49,014 bases of DNA from a bacterium. GTDB lineage: Bacteria > Vulcanimicrobiota > Xenobia > Xenobiales > Xenobiaceae. Numbering within the stretch: the stretch's first letter is position 1; every line of letters begins with the position of its first letter. The notes beneath the pieces were generated by a model, which did no database searches, had not been told where the DNA came from, and was given only the letters and a program-made list of their open reading frames with translations. Positions 9,021-16,909 of this stretch are shown here, piece by piece. The stretch spans positions 1 through 49,014 of the forward strand of contig JAUNIO010000016.1 in assembly GCA_030535355.1 (NCBI GenBank), read 5' to 3'. Position numbers and translations under genes: made by a program.

Positions 9021-10286
9021 GTGGTCAAGATCGTCGTTTCCGCTAGTCTTGTATTAGCCCTCTGGATGGCAGGGGGCTTTTTTGCTTTTTTGTTTTTGCC
9101 ATTTTTATGCGATCTGCCCATCGGCTGGGGGCTGCTGAGCGGTGCCCTGTTATTTGCTCTGCAGCTGGCCTGGGGGGACCGTTTAGTTATGAAGTTACTG
9201 CGTTGGGAGGCAGTTACGGAGGCCCATTCTGCATTACGGCTCCAACCAGGTGAACTTTTAATCGCTTCTGACTGCCCTATGGCTTTATCTCTGAACGGCT
9301 TGCGCTTTACCAGAGCGCTCCGAAACGGTGCAGTAACCGCTGAGATGGCTGACGAATGGCAGCGGCTTGCTCTGCCTGCGCCAGAAGCTGCTTATTTAAG
9401 CCGTCTGCTAGCCGTTCCCTGTCTGCTGCGCGCTTTTGAAGCGCTGACGAACTCCTATGGCAATTTGCGCCTTTCCGAAGGCCCGCTGTGGTATTTGGGA
9501 CGTCTTTTGGGAGTGCTGGCCTTGCTTCTGGAATGGCCTTTGCGGCACTGCTGGGGAGAAAACCGGCCGGAATGCCGTTTATGCAGTTATTTAAGGGCTG
9601 AACTGATAAAACAGGAAAAACTGCCAGCCTGGGTGAGAGCGTTAGACCTGCTCTCTCCTGTCAGCATAAGCCAAACCGAGCGGATGCGGCGCCGGCAGCT
9701 GCTGTATGGAATCGGGGAAAGCGAGGAAAGCGCTCAGCCAAGAGAAGAACAGCAGCTGTCGGTTTTGCACCTTGGGGGGCTGCCCGGCGGCATCCTGTCG
9801 TGTGCAGGGCTGATGGTGGCTCTATCGCCATGGCAGTTTTGGGGAGCGCTGCCGTTGGGAATTGGGCTTGACGTATTCTTATGGATAATGCGGCGCTGGC
9901 CGCGCTATCAGCGCCAATTAAGCCCTGAAGAAGCTGGCAATATTTCGCCAGAAGGACAGGATCCTGTAGCAGTTTGCTGGCGGGGCAGACTAGTGCCTGC
10001 CCCTAAAGAGATGGCTTTTGAGAACTTTGCCAATGTCTTGCAATGGGAAAAGGGTATGGTAGCTTTGGTTAAGCTGCCGGCTTCTGTGCGCAGCTGGGCA
10101 GAGAAGGCGACCGATCTGGAAATCTGCGGCTGGTTTAATTTGCGTACCTGTGAGCTTCAGGCAGATCGCGTGCGCGGGGAACAGCGCTGCTGGAATAATC
10201 ATTTTCGCTGGAAATGTGCGGTATGGCCTGTGTTATTGGCGGCTTCTGGGGCCGCCTGGTGGTACCTGCAGTGCGTAGGCCTGTGA
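9021..10286 (+). CDS. Membrane protein of unknown function
   Basis: This 421-residue protein has an N-terminal hydrophobic segment (about residues 5-55, probably two helices). Further hydrophobic stretches lie near residues 155-175 and 255-290, with one at the C-terminus. The soluble parts are rich in Trp, Arg and Leu. A CRLC-type Cys pair occurs near residue 190 (ECRLCSYL). I do not recognise the family. The GTG start at 9021 lies six bases after the zinc-ribbon gene, suggesting co-translation. Confidence 0.7.
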   Translation: MVKIVVSASLVLALWMAGGFFAFLFLPFLCDLPIGWGLLSGALLFALQLAWGDRLVMKLLRWEAVTEAHSALRLQPGELLIASDCPMALSLNGLRFTRALRNGAVTAEMADEWQRLALPAPEAAYLSRLLAVPCLLRAFEALTNSYGNLRLSEGPLWYLGRLLGVLALLLEWPLRHCWGENRPECRLCSYLRAELIKQEKLPAWVRALDLLSPVSISQTERMRRRQLLYGIGESEESAQPREEQQLSVLHLGGLPGGILSCAGLMVALSPWQFWGALPLGIGLDVFLWIMRRWPRYQRQLSPEEAGNISPEGQDPVAVCWRGRLVPAPKEMAFENFANVLQWEKGMVALVKLPASVRSWAEKATDLEICGWFNLRTCELQADRVRGEQRCWNNHFRWKCAVWPVLLAASGAAWWYLQCVGL

Positions 10287-10290
10287 AATT

Positions 10291-10322
10291 CAATGTTAGT
10301 GAGCCTTAACTAAATGATATTG
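10291..10322 (+). repeat. Dispersed hairpin element
   Basis: Left arm CAATGTTAGT, loop GAGCCTTAACTA and right arm AATGATATTG. The arms pair mainly through Watson-Crick and G-U pairs although both differ from the 21869 copy. The GGAAGGGAG ribosome binding site of the next ABC gene follows immediately. Confidence 0.65.
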
Positions 10323-10336
10323 GAAGGGAGACAGAT

Positions 10337-11110
10337 ATGGCGGAACAGCAGGCAGTTTGTGCTGATAAGTTGTGCTATTCGTTTGGTACGGGCTGGGAAC
10401 TGAAAGAATTAACGTTTACGGTCCTTCCTGGACAGGTGTTTGGCTTGCTGGGCACTAACGGTGCCGGTAAGACGACGACGATTCGCCTGCTCACGGGGCA
10501 GCTGAAACCGCATAGTGGGACAGTATCTATTTTAGGCGTCAACCCTCTGCAGGACGCTCAGCGGCTGCGCCGGCTGGTGGGGGTCATGCAGGAAGACCCT
10601 GGCCATTATCAGCGCTTATCTGTCCGCAAGAATTTGCGTTTTTTTGCTTCGCTTTATGGAACCTCTGCTGAGTATGCTGATGAACTTTTGAAGAAGGTTG
10701 ACTTAGAGCACAAGGCCAATAGTCCTGTCAGCGCACTGTCCCGCGGGCTTCGTCAGCGCTTGGCTTTGGCTAGGGCTATGGTCGGCCAGCCTAAACTTTT
10801 GTTTTTGGATGAACCTACTTCGGGATTAGACCCAGTAGCTGCGGGAGGAGTGCGCCATTTAATCGCTTCATTTTGTAAAAATGGCGGAACAGTCTTTTTA
10901 ACTACGCATTATATGGAAGAAGCGGAAAAGCTTTGCCATCAGGTGGGAATATTGCATCAGGGAACTTTGCTCTGCCAAGGCCATTATTTAGATTTGTGTC
11001 AGCAGTATTTGCCTGAGCAGGTCGAAGTCGAGCAGGGGGGGCGTTTGGTGAAGCGCGCTCCTGGCTTAGAAGAACTTTTTTATCATTTTACAGGCAGGAG
11101 GATAAACTAG
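10337..11110 (+). CDS. ABC transporter ATP-binding protein (ABC-2 type)
   Basis: This is an ATPase of the drug/antibiotic/polysaccharide exporter class. Walker A is GTNGAGKTT (Lys45), the signature is the slightly variant LSRGLRQRLALARAM, and Walker B is LLFLDEPTSGLDP. The switch His lies in TTHYMEEAE. At 257 residues it is normal, although a run of seven Gs occurs near its 3' end (11035-11041). Its likely partner is the ABC-2 permease at 12027, separated by one exported-protein gene. A strong GGAAGGGAG precedes the ATG. Confidence 0.9.
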   Translation: MAEQQAVCADKLCYSFGTGWELKELTFTVLPGQVFGLLGTNGAGKTTTIRLLTGQLKPHSGTVSILGVNPLQDAQRLRRLVGVMQEDPGHYQRLSVRKNLRFFASLYGTSAEYADELLKKVDLEHKANSPVSALSRGLRQRLALARAMVGQPKLLFLDEPTSGLDPVAAGGVRHLIASFCKNGGTVFLTTHYMEEAEKLCHQVGILHQGTLLCQGHYLDLCQQYLPEQVEVEQGGRLVKRAPGLEELFYHFTGRRIN

Positions 11111-11214
11111 CCTGCTAGAAAATATAGCAATATTTTAATTCTTCCCCATAGCAGCGTTTTCTTTTAGCTGTATGGTTAAAAGAGTCTAAACTTATGGTAT
11201 AGGAGTCCGTACCG

Positions 11215-11820
11215 TTGACCCTCTCTCAGATTCGCCGTAGTTTTTTGGCTTTTATGTTAGTGTGCATATTGTGTCTGGGCGTAATTTTGTTCCTGATACA
11301 TCAGGAAGAAGCTATTGCAGCGGCTCCCCTTAAGGGTTATGTTGATATTGTAGCTTATTGTCCTAAAGTTCACAAAGCCGACGCGCTGAAGCAGACTCTC
11401 GAAACGGACGGAGCCACTGTCAGTACTACTTCGGTTAAATACGGAGTGCCTGTTCCCAATGGGTATCGGGTTATAGTTAGGGCTGATAAGAGTATGCTCG
11501 ACGCTTTCCAAGCGTCAATGAAGGTGCGCCATTTGCCCTGTGCGTTCGTGGAGAATAAACAGGCGTTGCAATTTGCGGGCATTTTTAAAACTGAAAAAGA
11601 AGCTAAAGCCAAGGCTGCCAGTGTGCAGAAACAGGTTGGCGTGGCTTTTAAAGTCGAGCAGAATACCAAGCAGGTTATGAAACCATGCGTTAAATTTATA
11701 ATTACCAACGCTCCTAAGGATAAAGAAGAAAAGATAACCAATACTATGAAAGAAGTCGGCTGCATAGATATAAATATTAAAGATGTACCTGAAAATGCAG
11801 CTGACAGTATTGAAGCGTAA
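11215..11820 (+). CDS. Membrane-anchored or exported protein with SPOR-like repeats
   Basis: The product (201 residues) has an uncleaved anchor or signal peptide at about residues 10-32. Two beta-alpha-beta-like halves follow (about 40-108 and 112-192). The second half, beginning QFAGIFKTEKEAKAK, resembles SPOR domains, which bind denuded glycan strands at division sites. Domain assignment rests on pattern only. The TTG start at 11215 is supported by AGGAG at 11201-11205. It lies between an ABC ATPase gene and its probable permease gene. Confidence 0.65.
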   Translation: MTLSQIRRSFLAFMLVCILCLGVILFLIHQEEAIAAAPLKGYVDIVAYCPKVHKADALKQTLETDGATVSTTSVKYGVPVPNGYRVIVRADKSMLDAFQASMKVRHLPCAFVENKQALQFAGIFKTEKEAKAKAASVQKQVGVAFKVEQNTKQVMKPCVKFIITNAPKDKEEKITNTMKEVGCIDINIKDVPENAADSIEA

Positions 11821-12026
11821 TACAGCAACAGTACCGAAACTTAGTGCCGAAGCTATTTGTAGTGCTAGAAGCTATTAGTATTATTAGATATTTATATTTA
11901 ACAGCTGCGGTCAGCATATTGGTACATTAATGGCAGCTGAGAGAATTATGCCCGTTTCTGCGGGCACTGCTGCAGTGCCGAAGGAGACTGCAGCATGGAA
12001 ATGTGGCTTTACTTGGAGGTTCGCAG

Positions 12027-13079
12027 GTGTTAGACCTAAGGACCGTGTGGGCATTTCTGCTTAAAGACATCGAAGATGCGCTGCGCAGTCATGTTATAGT
12101 TTTTATATTAATTGGCCCTGTGCTGCTCTCGGTGTTTTTTTCCCGTTTTTTCGGGGGTGGTGATGTGCGTCATCCAGTAGTTCTGATCTGTGATGACGGT
12201 CAGTCTGCTTTTGTTCAGGCTTTACGGACGCTGGACTTATTCCAGCTGCAAGAGGACAGGCGCTGGGAGGCTTGTCTGGAGGCGGTGCGTTTAGGCAGAG
12301 CTTGTGGGGCAGTGCATATATCTAAAGAGTTTGATGAAGAGCTGCGTCTCGATAGTTTCCCTGTGCTATCTTTAGCGGTCAATGAAGCCAGCCTGACTCA
12401 GGCTGCTATTTTCCGCGAAGGTATCCGCGGTGCCTTGCGGCAAATGGCGGGACAGGAACTGCCTGCTGACGTGCGTGTGGAAAGCATCAACGGGTATTCT
12501 GGTGATACGCGTTTAGCCGTTCTGCCTATTTGGCTGGTATTTACTTGTCTGGGTGGCTTGGTGCTGACTGCGTCATCGCTAACCGAGGAAATGGAGAGCA
12601 AAACCTTGACAGCAGTGCTTATGTCGCCGGCTCGCTTAAGCGCTGTGCTGTTGGGAAAAACCCTTGCGGGCTGGGCTATTGCTTTAGTGTCGTCGCTGTT
12701 GGTACTCTATCTCAGCAGCGACGGGCAGGGAAACAATTTGGCCTTAGTGACGCTGTTGGTATTAGGATCGGCCTTGTTCGCCTTAGGAGGCTTGGTTTTG
12801 GGGCTATTTGCCCGGAGCCAGGCTGTCGCTAATGCTGTGGCCCCTATGCTTTATACAGTTTTGTTTGTACCTTTGGCTCTGGCTGATATAAGTGAGGGTA
12901 TGCGCTCGTTTTCCAGCTATCTGCCGACATGGTATCTCTATGACGGTGTTAGCAAAGCTTTGCTGAATGGCCTATCCCTGCAGGGATTGGGATGGCATAT
13001 CGTTTGTTTATCGGTTTGCCTGGCGGCGCTGATGATAATAGGAATTTTTAAACTGCGTTCTGCTCAGGCGGTTGCCTAA
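12027..13079 (+). CDS. ABC-2 type transporter permease
   Basis: This integral membrane protein has one N-terminal helix (around residues 18-38), a soluble extracytoplasmic domain and about five C-terminal helices. It fits the ABC-2 permease class that pairs with ATPases such as the one at 10337. The C-terminal block includes the typical LTEEMESKTLTAVLMSPAR segment. The GTG at 12027 is chosen over the GTG at 12003 because GGAGGT at 12015-12020 is correctly placed for it. The exported substrate is unknown. Confidence 0.85.
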   Translation: MLDLRTVWAFLLKDIEDALRSHVIVFILIGPVLLSVFFSRFFGGGDVRHPVVLICDDGQSAFVQALRTLDLFQLQEDRRWEACLEAVRLGRACGAVHISKEFDEELRLDSFPVLSLAVNEASLTQAAIFREGIRGALRQMAGQELPADVRVESINGYSGDTRLAVLPIWLVFTCLGGLVLTASSLTEEMESKTLTAVLMSPARLSAVLLGKTLAGWAIALVSSLLVLYLSSDGQGNNLALVTLLVLGSALFALGGLVLGLFARSQAVANAVAPMLYTVLFVPLALADISEGMRSFSSYLPTWYLYDGVSKALLNGLSLQGLGWHIVCLSVCLAALMIIGIFKLRSAQAVA

Positions 13080-13111
13080 GCGGAACAAATCTAGCTTTTA
13101 TGTGTTCTAGT

Positions 13112-13138
13112 GTTGCGCACTTTAAGCTTGAGCGCAAC
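13112..13138 (+). promoter_or_regulatory. Leader hairpin directly upstream of the rho ribosome binding site
   Basis: A perfect seven-base stem, GTTGCGC (13112-13118) with GCGCAAC (13132-13138), encloses a 13-base loop ACTTTAAGCTTGA. The GGGAGG ribosome binding site of rho follows within a few bases. The loop loosely resembles the inverted loop of the dispersed hairpin family, so it may be a distant member or a separate rho leader element. Confidence 0.5.
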
Positions 13139-13154
13139 CAGGGAGGTTATCTGC

Positions 13155-15464
13155 ATGGCATATTCTGAACAGCAATTGCGAAATATCAAAATTGCTACGC
13201 TCAAGCAAATTGCTACAGCACTCAAGAAACAGCTGAATTTAGGCGTTGGTATCACGCGTTTTGCTAAAGACAATTTGATTTCGTTTATCCTAGAGTATCA
13301 GACTGAAGATTTTACTTATAATGATGCTGAGGAAGACGAATCCGATTACGCTTCCTCCGAACTGATTATCGATGAGCTGCACGAACCCGCTGCGAAGCCA
13401 CCGCGCAGTGAACGCGCTCATAAGCCATCGAAACGCGAAGCTAAGCAATTATCATTACCGTCGGAAAACACTGTTAAAGACGACGAACCCGTACGTGACG
13501 AGCCATCTAAAAAAACGCGTGCGCGGCTGAAGCGCATAGCTAGCAGGCCTAACCGTGAGGCTACGGCTGCACCGCCGAGTTCAGAAAAGGAAACTAAACA
13601 GGCTGCAGCTCCGGTAACAGAAAATAACAGCGAGCCTGTTAAAGCTAGTGAGCCTGTTAAAGCTGAGCGTTCTCATGAAACCTCTAAAGAACAGCATCAG
13701 AAAAAAATTCATAACAAACGCCAATTAGCAAATGTGCCTTTAGTAGATAAAGATAACGAACCCGTGCCTTCCGCCGAGGCAGCTGTTTGGAAAGAACGCG
13801 CTGAGCGCGGCAGTGAGCGCCGTGCCGAAGAAACTGCAGACGTTAAGTCCACTCCAGCTTCTGTGGCTTCTGAAGTCGCTGCTGAGCGTAAAACGCGCAA
13901 AGAAGTTAAGAGAATCAGCCCTAAAAATCAGCGCAGTGAAGCATCTGGGGCAGCGGGAAGGATGATGCGCAGCCGTAGCGCGTATGATGAACGCGATGAG
14001 CAGCGCGTTTATGAGGAGCGCGATATGCGCCGTGAGTATGGGCGCGATGACTACGAAGCTGCTGAGGGTCCAGATTATTGGGAGCGCGAGGATAACCGTT
14101 ATTATGAGGAAGACGCTTATCCTAACGCTGCATACAGCCGCGATGAAGAATTAGCTTCTCCCTACAGCGAACGTCCTGTTCGCGGAGGCCGCCGCGAAGC
14201 ATCTGAAGCGTATGGCCGCCCCGCAGCCAGAGACTTTGAAGATGAACGTTACGAGCGAGGCCGCAGTGGCCGTTTTGCCCGCCAGGAGGCTTACGATGAA
14301 TACGAAGAACTGACTCCTGAGCCTCAGCTAGAAGCGTTTGTTACTGGTATTCTGGAAGTCAAACCCGATGGAGCCGGTATGCTGCGCGGAGTTACTTTCA
14401 AAGAATGTGACAATAACGATGTCTTTGTATCCAGCTCTATCATTAAAGGATGCGGTCTGCGCGTAGGTGATATGATTACGGGTATGCTGCGCGCTCCCCG
14501 CCGCGAGGATAATTTCTTCTCTCTGCACAAGGTCATATACGTAAACGGGCAGGAGCTGGCGCAGGCTAAACGCCGCCCAGTCTTTGATCAGCTGATTCCG
14601 ATTTATCCCAACCAGCGCTATGTGCTCGAACACGACCCCAATGAGCTGACTACGCGCATTATAGATTTGTTTGCTCCGTTGGGACGGGGACAGCGCTGCT
14701 TAATTGTAGCGCCTCCTAAAGCGGGTAAAACGATTATGCTAAAAAACATAGCTATGGGCATAAGCGCTAATTGTCCAGAAGCGATTTTAATGGCTCTCTT
14801 AGTCGATGAACGTCCGGAAGAGGTTACCGATATGGTGCGTTCGATCGACGGTGTCGTGATCGCTTCTACCTTTGATGAAGCATTTGAGCAGCATATCCGC
14901 ATCAGCAAATTGGTTTTAGAACGCGCCCGCCGTCTAGTGGAATTGGGCAAAGATGTGGTTATCATTATGGATTCTCTGACCCGTCTGGGACGGGCCTGCA
15001 ACAACTGCGCTCCTACTACCGGGCGCACTATGAGCGGTGGTTTGGATATATCCGCTTTGCGCGTCCCGAAACATTTATTTGGGTCAGCGCGCAATATCGA
15101 AAACGGCGGCAGTCTGACCATCATTGCCACCGCGCTGATCGAAACCGGCTCCAAGATGGACGAAGTAATCTTCGAAGAATTCAAAGGCACTGGCAATATG
15201 GAGGTTAATCTGTCGCGTAAGCTGGCAGAGCGCCGTATATTCCCGGCTATCGATCTGTGCCGCAGCGGTACGCGCCATGATGAACTGCTTTACGACATGA
15301 AGGGCGATGACATGTGGTTTGCCACGACCATCCGTCAGCAGCTCAATACCAGTACCACTAGTGAGAATGATTACAAACAGGTGGAGCCGGTCATTAAGAC
15401 CATGAAACCGCATCCCACCAATGCTGAATATGTGGCCCGCATGAAGAGTCAGAGGAGCGAATAG
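13155..15464 (+). CDS. rho: Transcription termination factor Rho with long disordered insert
   Basis: Rho is the hexameric RNA-dependent ATPase that ends transcription and enforces polarity. The N-terminal helical domain is at about residues 4-48. The RNA-binding cold-shock-like domain begins near 395 (KPDGAGMLR), and the motor has Walker A APPKAGKT (519-526), LLVDERPEEVTD and Walker B IIMDSLTRLGRA. Between them lie about 340 residues rich in Arg, Glu, Tyr, Asp and Ser with no predicted fold; typical Rho is about 420 residues, this one 769. The ATG at 13155 has an ideal GGGAGG upstream. Insertions at this position are known in some Rho proteins, so the gene is inferred to be functional. Confidence 0.96.
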   Translation: MAYSEQQLRNIKIATLKQIATALKKQLNLGVGITRFAKDNLISFILEYQTEDFTYNDAEEDESDYASSELIIDELHEPAAKPPRSERAHKPSKREAKQLSLPSENTVKDDEPVRDEPSKKTRARLKRIASRPNREATAAPPSSEKETKQAAAPVTENNSEPVKASEPVKAERSHETSKEQHQKKIHNKRQLANVPLVDKDNEPVPSAEAAVWKERAERGSERRAEETADVKSTPASVASEVAAERKTRKEVKRISPKNQRSEASGAAGRMMRSRSAYDERDEQRVYEERDMRREYGRDDYEAAEGPDYWEREDNRYYEEDAYPNAAYSRDEELASPYSERPVRGGRREASEAYGRPAARDFEDERYERGRSGRFARQEAYDEYEELTPEPQLEAFVTGILEVKPDGAGMLRGVTFKECDNNDVFVSSSIIKGCGLRVGDMITGMLRAPRREDNFFSLHKVIYVNGQELAQAKRRPVFDQLIPIYPNQRYVLEHDPNELTTRIIDLFAPLGRGQRCLIVAPPKAGKTIMLKNIAMGISANCPEAILMALLVDERPEEVTDMVRSIDGVVIASTFDEAFEQHIRISKLVLERARRLVELGKDVVIIMDSLTRLGRACNNCAPTTGRTMSGGLDISALRVPKHLFGSARNIENGGSLTIIATALIETGSKMDEVIFEEFKGTGNMEVNLSRKLAERRIFPAIDLCRSGTRHDELLYDMKGDDMWFATTIRQQLNTSTTSENDYKQVEPVIKTMKPHPTNAEYVARMKSQRSE

Positions 15465-15470
15465 AGAAAT

Positions 15471-16769
15471 ATGGCGAAACGCCGGCGGGGGAACAGCCAA
15501 GCTAAAATTCCTAAGCATTACGGTATTTTGTGCGCTGATGCCCACGGTAATTTTTGGGATGAACCCGAGCTTATAGGACTTGGACGCACTGCTCAAGGTG
15601 TGCGTCTGCCTCGCCCCGAGGAGCTTTCTCCTTTGCCGGAAGGGGCGCAGCTTCAGTTTTTGCCCGGCTGCCATCCTCTGGTACGAACTTCTGAAAACGG
15701 CGCAGACCTTGTGGCTGAAGAGTGCTGGGCTATGGCTGCCCAGCTACCTTCGGGATGGACGCGCACTCTTCTGCCAGCCTGGGAAAAGGCTGACGGCGCT
15801 TCGGATCTGCCCATCTTTGGATATACTGCGGTTTTTTGCCGCGGAGGGCAGCTGTATGCGGCTGCCTATCAGACTGAAGATAATCCGCATTGGCGTCCCA
15901 GAGATTATGCTCGGCCGGATTTGCCGAAACTGATCGCTGACTGTATGCGCCGGTATCCCCACAACCGTCTGTATAAACATCTGCAGATCTGCGCTTGTGA
16001 TTACGGATGCTACAATGCGCAGAATATTTTTTACGGACGCTGGGAAGGAGCGGCACCTTCTTCGCCGGTGTGCAATGCGGGCTGCCAAGGATGTATCTCT
16101 TATCAGCCTGCGGGCAGGCCACCTTCACCGCAGGTGCGCTTGCGCTTTGTTCCCAGTGCCGCAGAGATTGCGGAAATAGGGGTCCGCCATCTTGCCCATC
16201 CTCAGGCGATTTATTCGTTTGGGCAGGGCTGTGAGGGTGAGCCGCTTTTACAGGCTGATACCATAGCGGCAGCCATAAAAATAATGCGCACTGCTACACC
16301 GGCAGGAGCTGTGCATATGAACACCAACGGCTCTAGGCCCGAAGCTGCTAAGGAAGTGTTTGCCGCAGGTTTGGATTCCTTGCGCGTTTCTATGAATTCT
16401 GTGCTGCCAGATTCGTATAATGCGTATTATCGGCCCCGAGGCTATAAGATGGAAGATGTCTGGGAGACTGTGCGCGAGGCGAGGAAGCGCGGTTTGTGGG
16501 TTTCTATAAATTGGCTGTGCCTGCCCGGTCTCAACGACAGCTCTGCAGAAACCGAAGCGATGATAGATTTTGTGCGCGAATACGATGTAAACATGATCCA
16601 GCTGCGCAACCTCAACATGGATCCAGATATGCTTTTGCCAGAATTGCCGCAGCCTACGGGGACCATTTTGGGAGTGACAGCCATGATAAAGCGTCTGCGC
16701 GAGGCAGTGCCCCAGCTGCGGATAGGCTGCCATAATCCCTATAAGCCTTTAACCCTGTCGTTAACTTAA
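15471..16769 (+). CDS. Uncharacterised radical SAM enzyme
   Basis: The 432-residue protein contains a CxxxCxxC iron-sulfur cluster motif at Cys201, Cys205 and Cys208 (CNAGCQGC), placed unusually far from the N-terminus. The radical SAM barrel follows, with a YSFGQGCEGEP stretch and MNTNGSRPE as part of the SAM-binding region. A roughly 190-residue N-terminal domain holds further Cys residues (CACDYGC). The substrate is unknown. The start lies six bases after rho, so the two are probably co-transcribed. The last codons and the stop fall inside a hairpin repeat. Confidence 0.8.
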   Translation: MAKRRRGNSQAKIPKHYGILCADAHGNFWDEPELIGLGRTAQGVRLPRPEELSPLPEGAQLQFLPGCHPLVRTSENGADLVAEECWAMAAQLPSGWTRTLLPAWEKADGASDLPIFGYTAVFCRGGQLYAAAYQTEDNPHWRPRDYARPDLPKLIADCMRRYPHNRLYKHLQICACDYGCYNAQNIFYGRWEGAAPSSPVCNAGCQGCISYQPAGRPPSPQVRLRFVPSAAEIAEIGVRHLAHPQAIYSFGQGCEGEPLLQADTIAAAIKIMRTATPAGAVHMNTNGSRPEAAKEVFAAGLDSLRVSMNSVLPDSYNAYYRPRGYKMEDVWETVREARKRGLWVSINWLCLPGLNDSSAETEAMIDFVREYDVNMIQLRNLNMDPDMLLPELPQPTGTILGVTAMIKRLREAVPQLRIGCHNPYKPLTLSLT

Positions 16770-16784
16770 GGCTCAACGACAGGG
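16753..16784 (-). repeat. Dispersed hairpin element, inverted copy
   Basis: Perfect arms CCCTGTCGTT and AACGACAGGG flank AACTTAAGGCTC, the reverse complement of the family loop GAGCCTTAAGTT. The element supplies the last codons and TAA stop of the radical SAM gene. The arm sequence differs from the other copies while pairing is kept. Confidence 0.75.
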
Positions 16785-16909
16785 AAAATGATGCTCATAT
16801 AAATGCCGTTTTTTGCTCTGTCCGTAGGAAAACGGTTGCCTGGGTTGAATTTGAAACAGTCAGCTCGCTGATCCGGCTGCGGGAGTATCAAGTTAGGAGA
16901 TCGGCTTCC

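Noticed and set aside
11926-11999. Glycine-riboswitch-like fragment (GCCGAAGGAG) upstream of the ABC-2 permease
   Set aside because: The paired GAGAG/CTCTC core and the second aptamer are missing, so the match is to a short common string.
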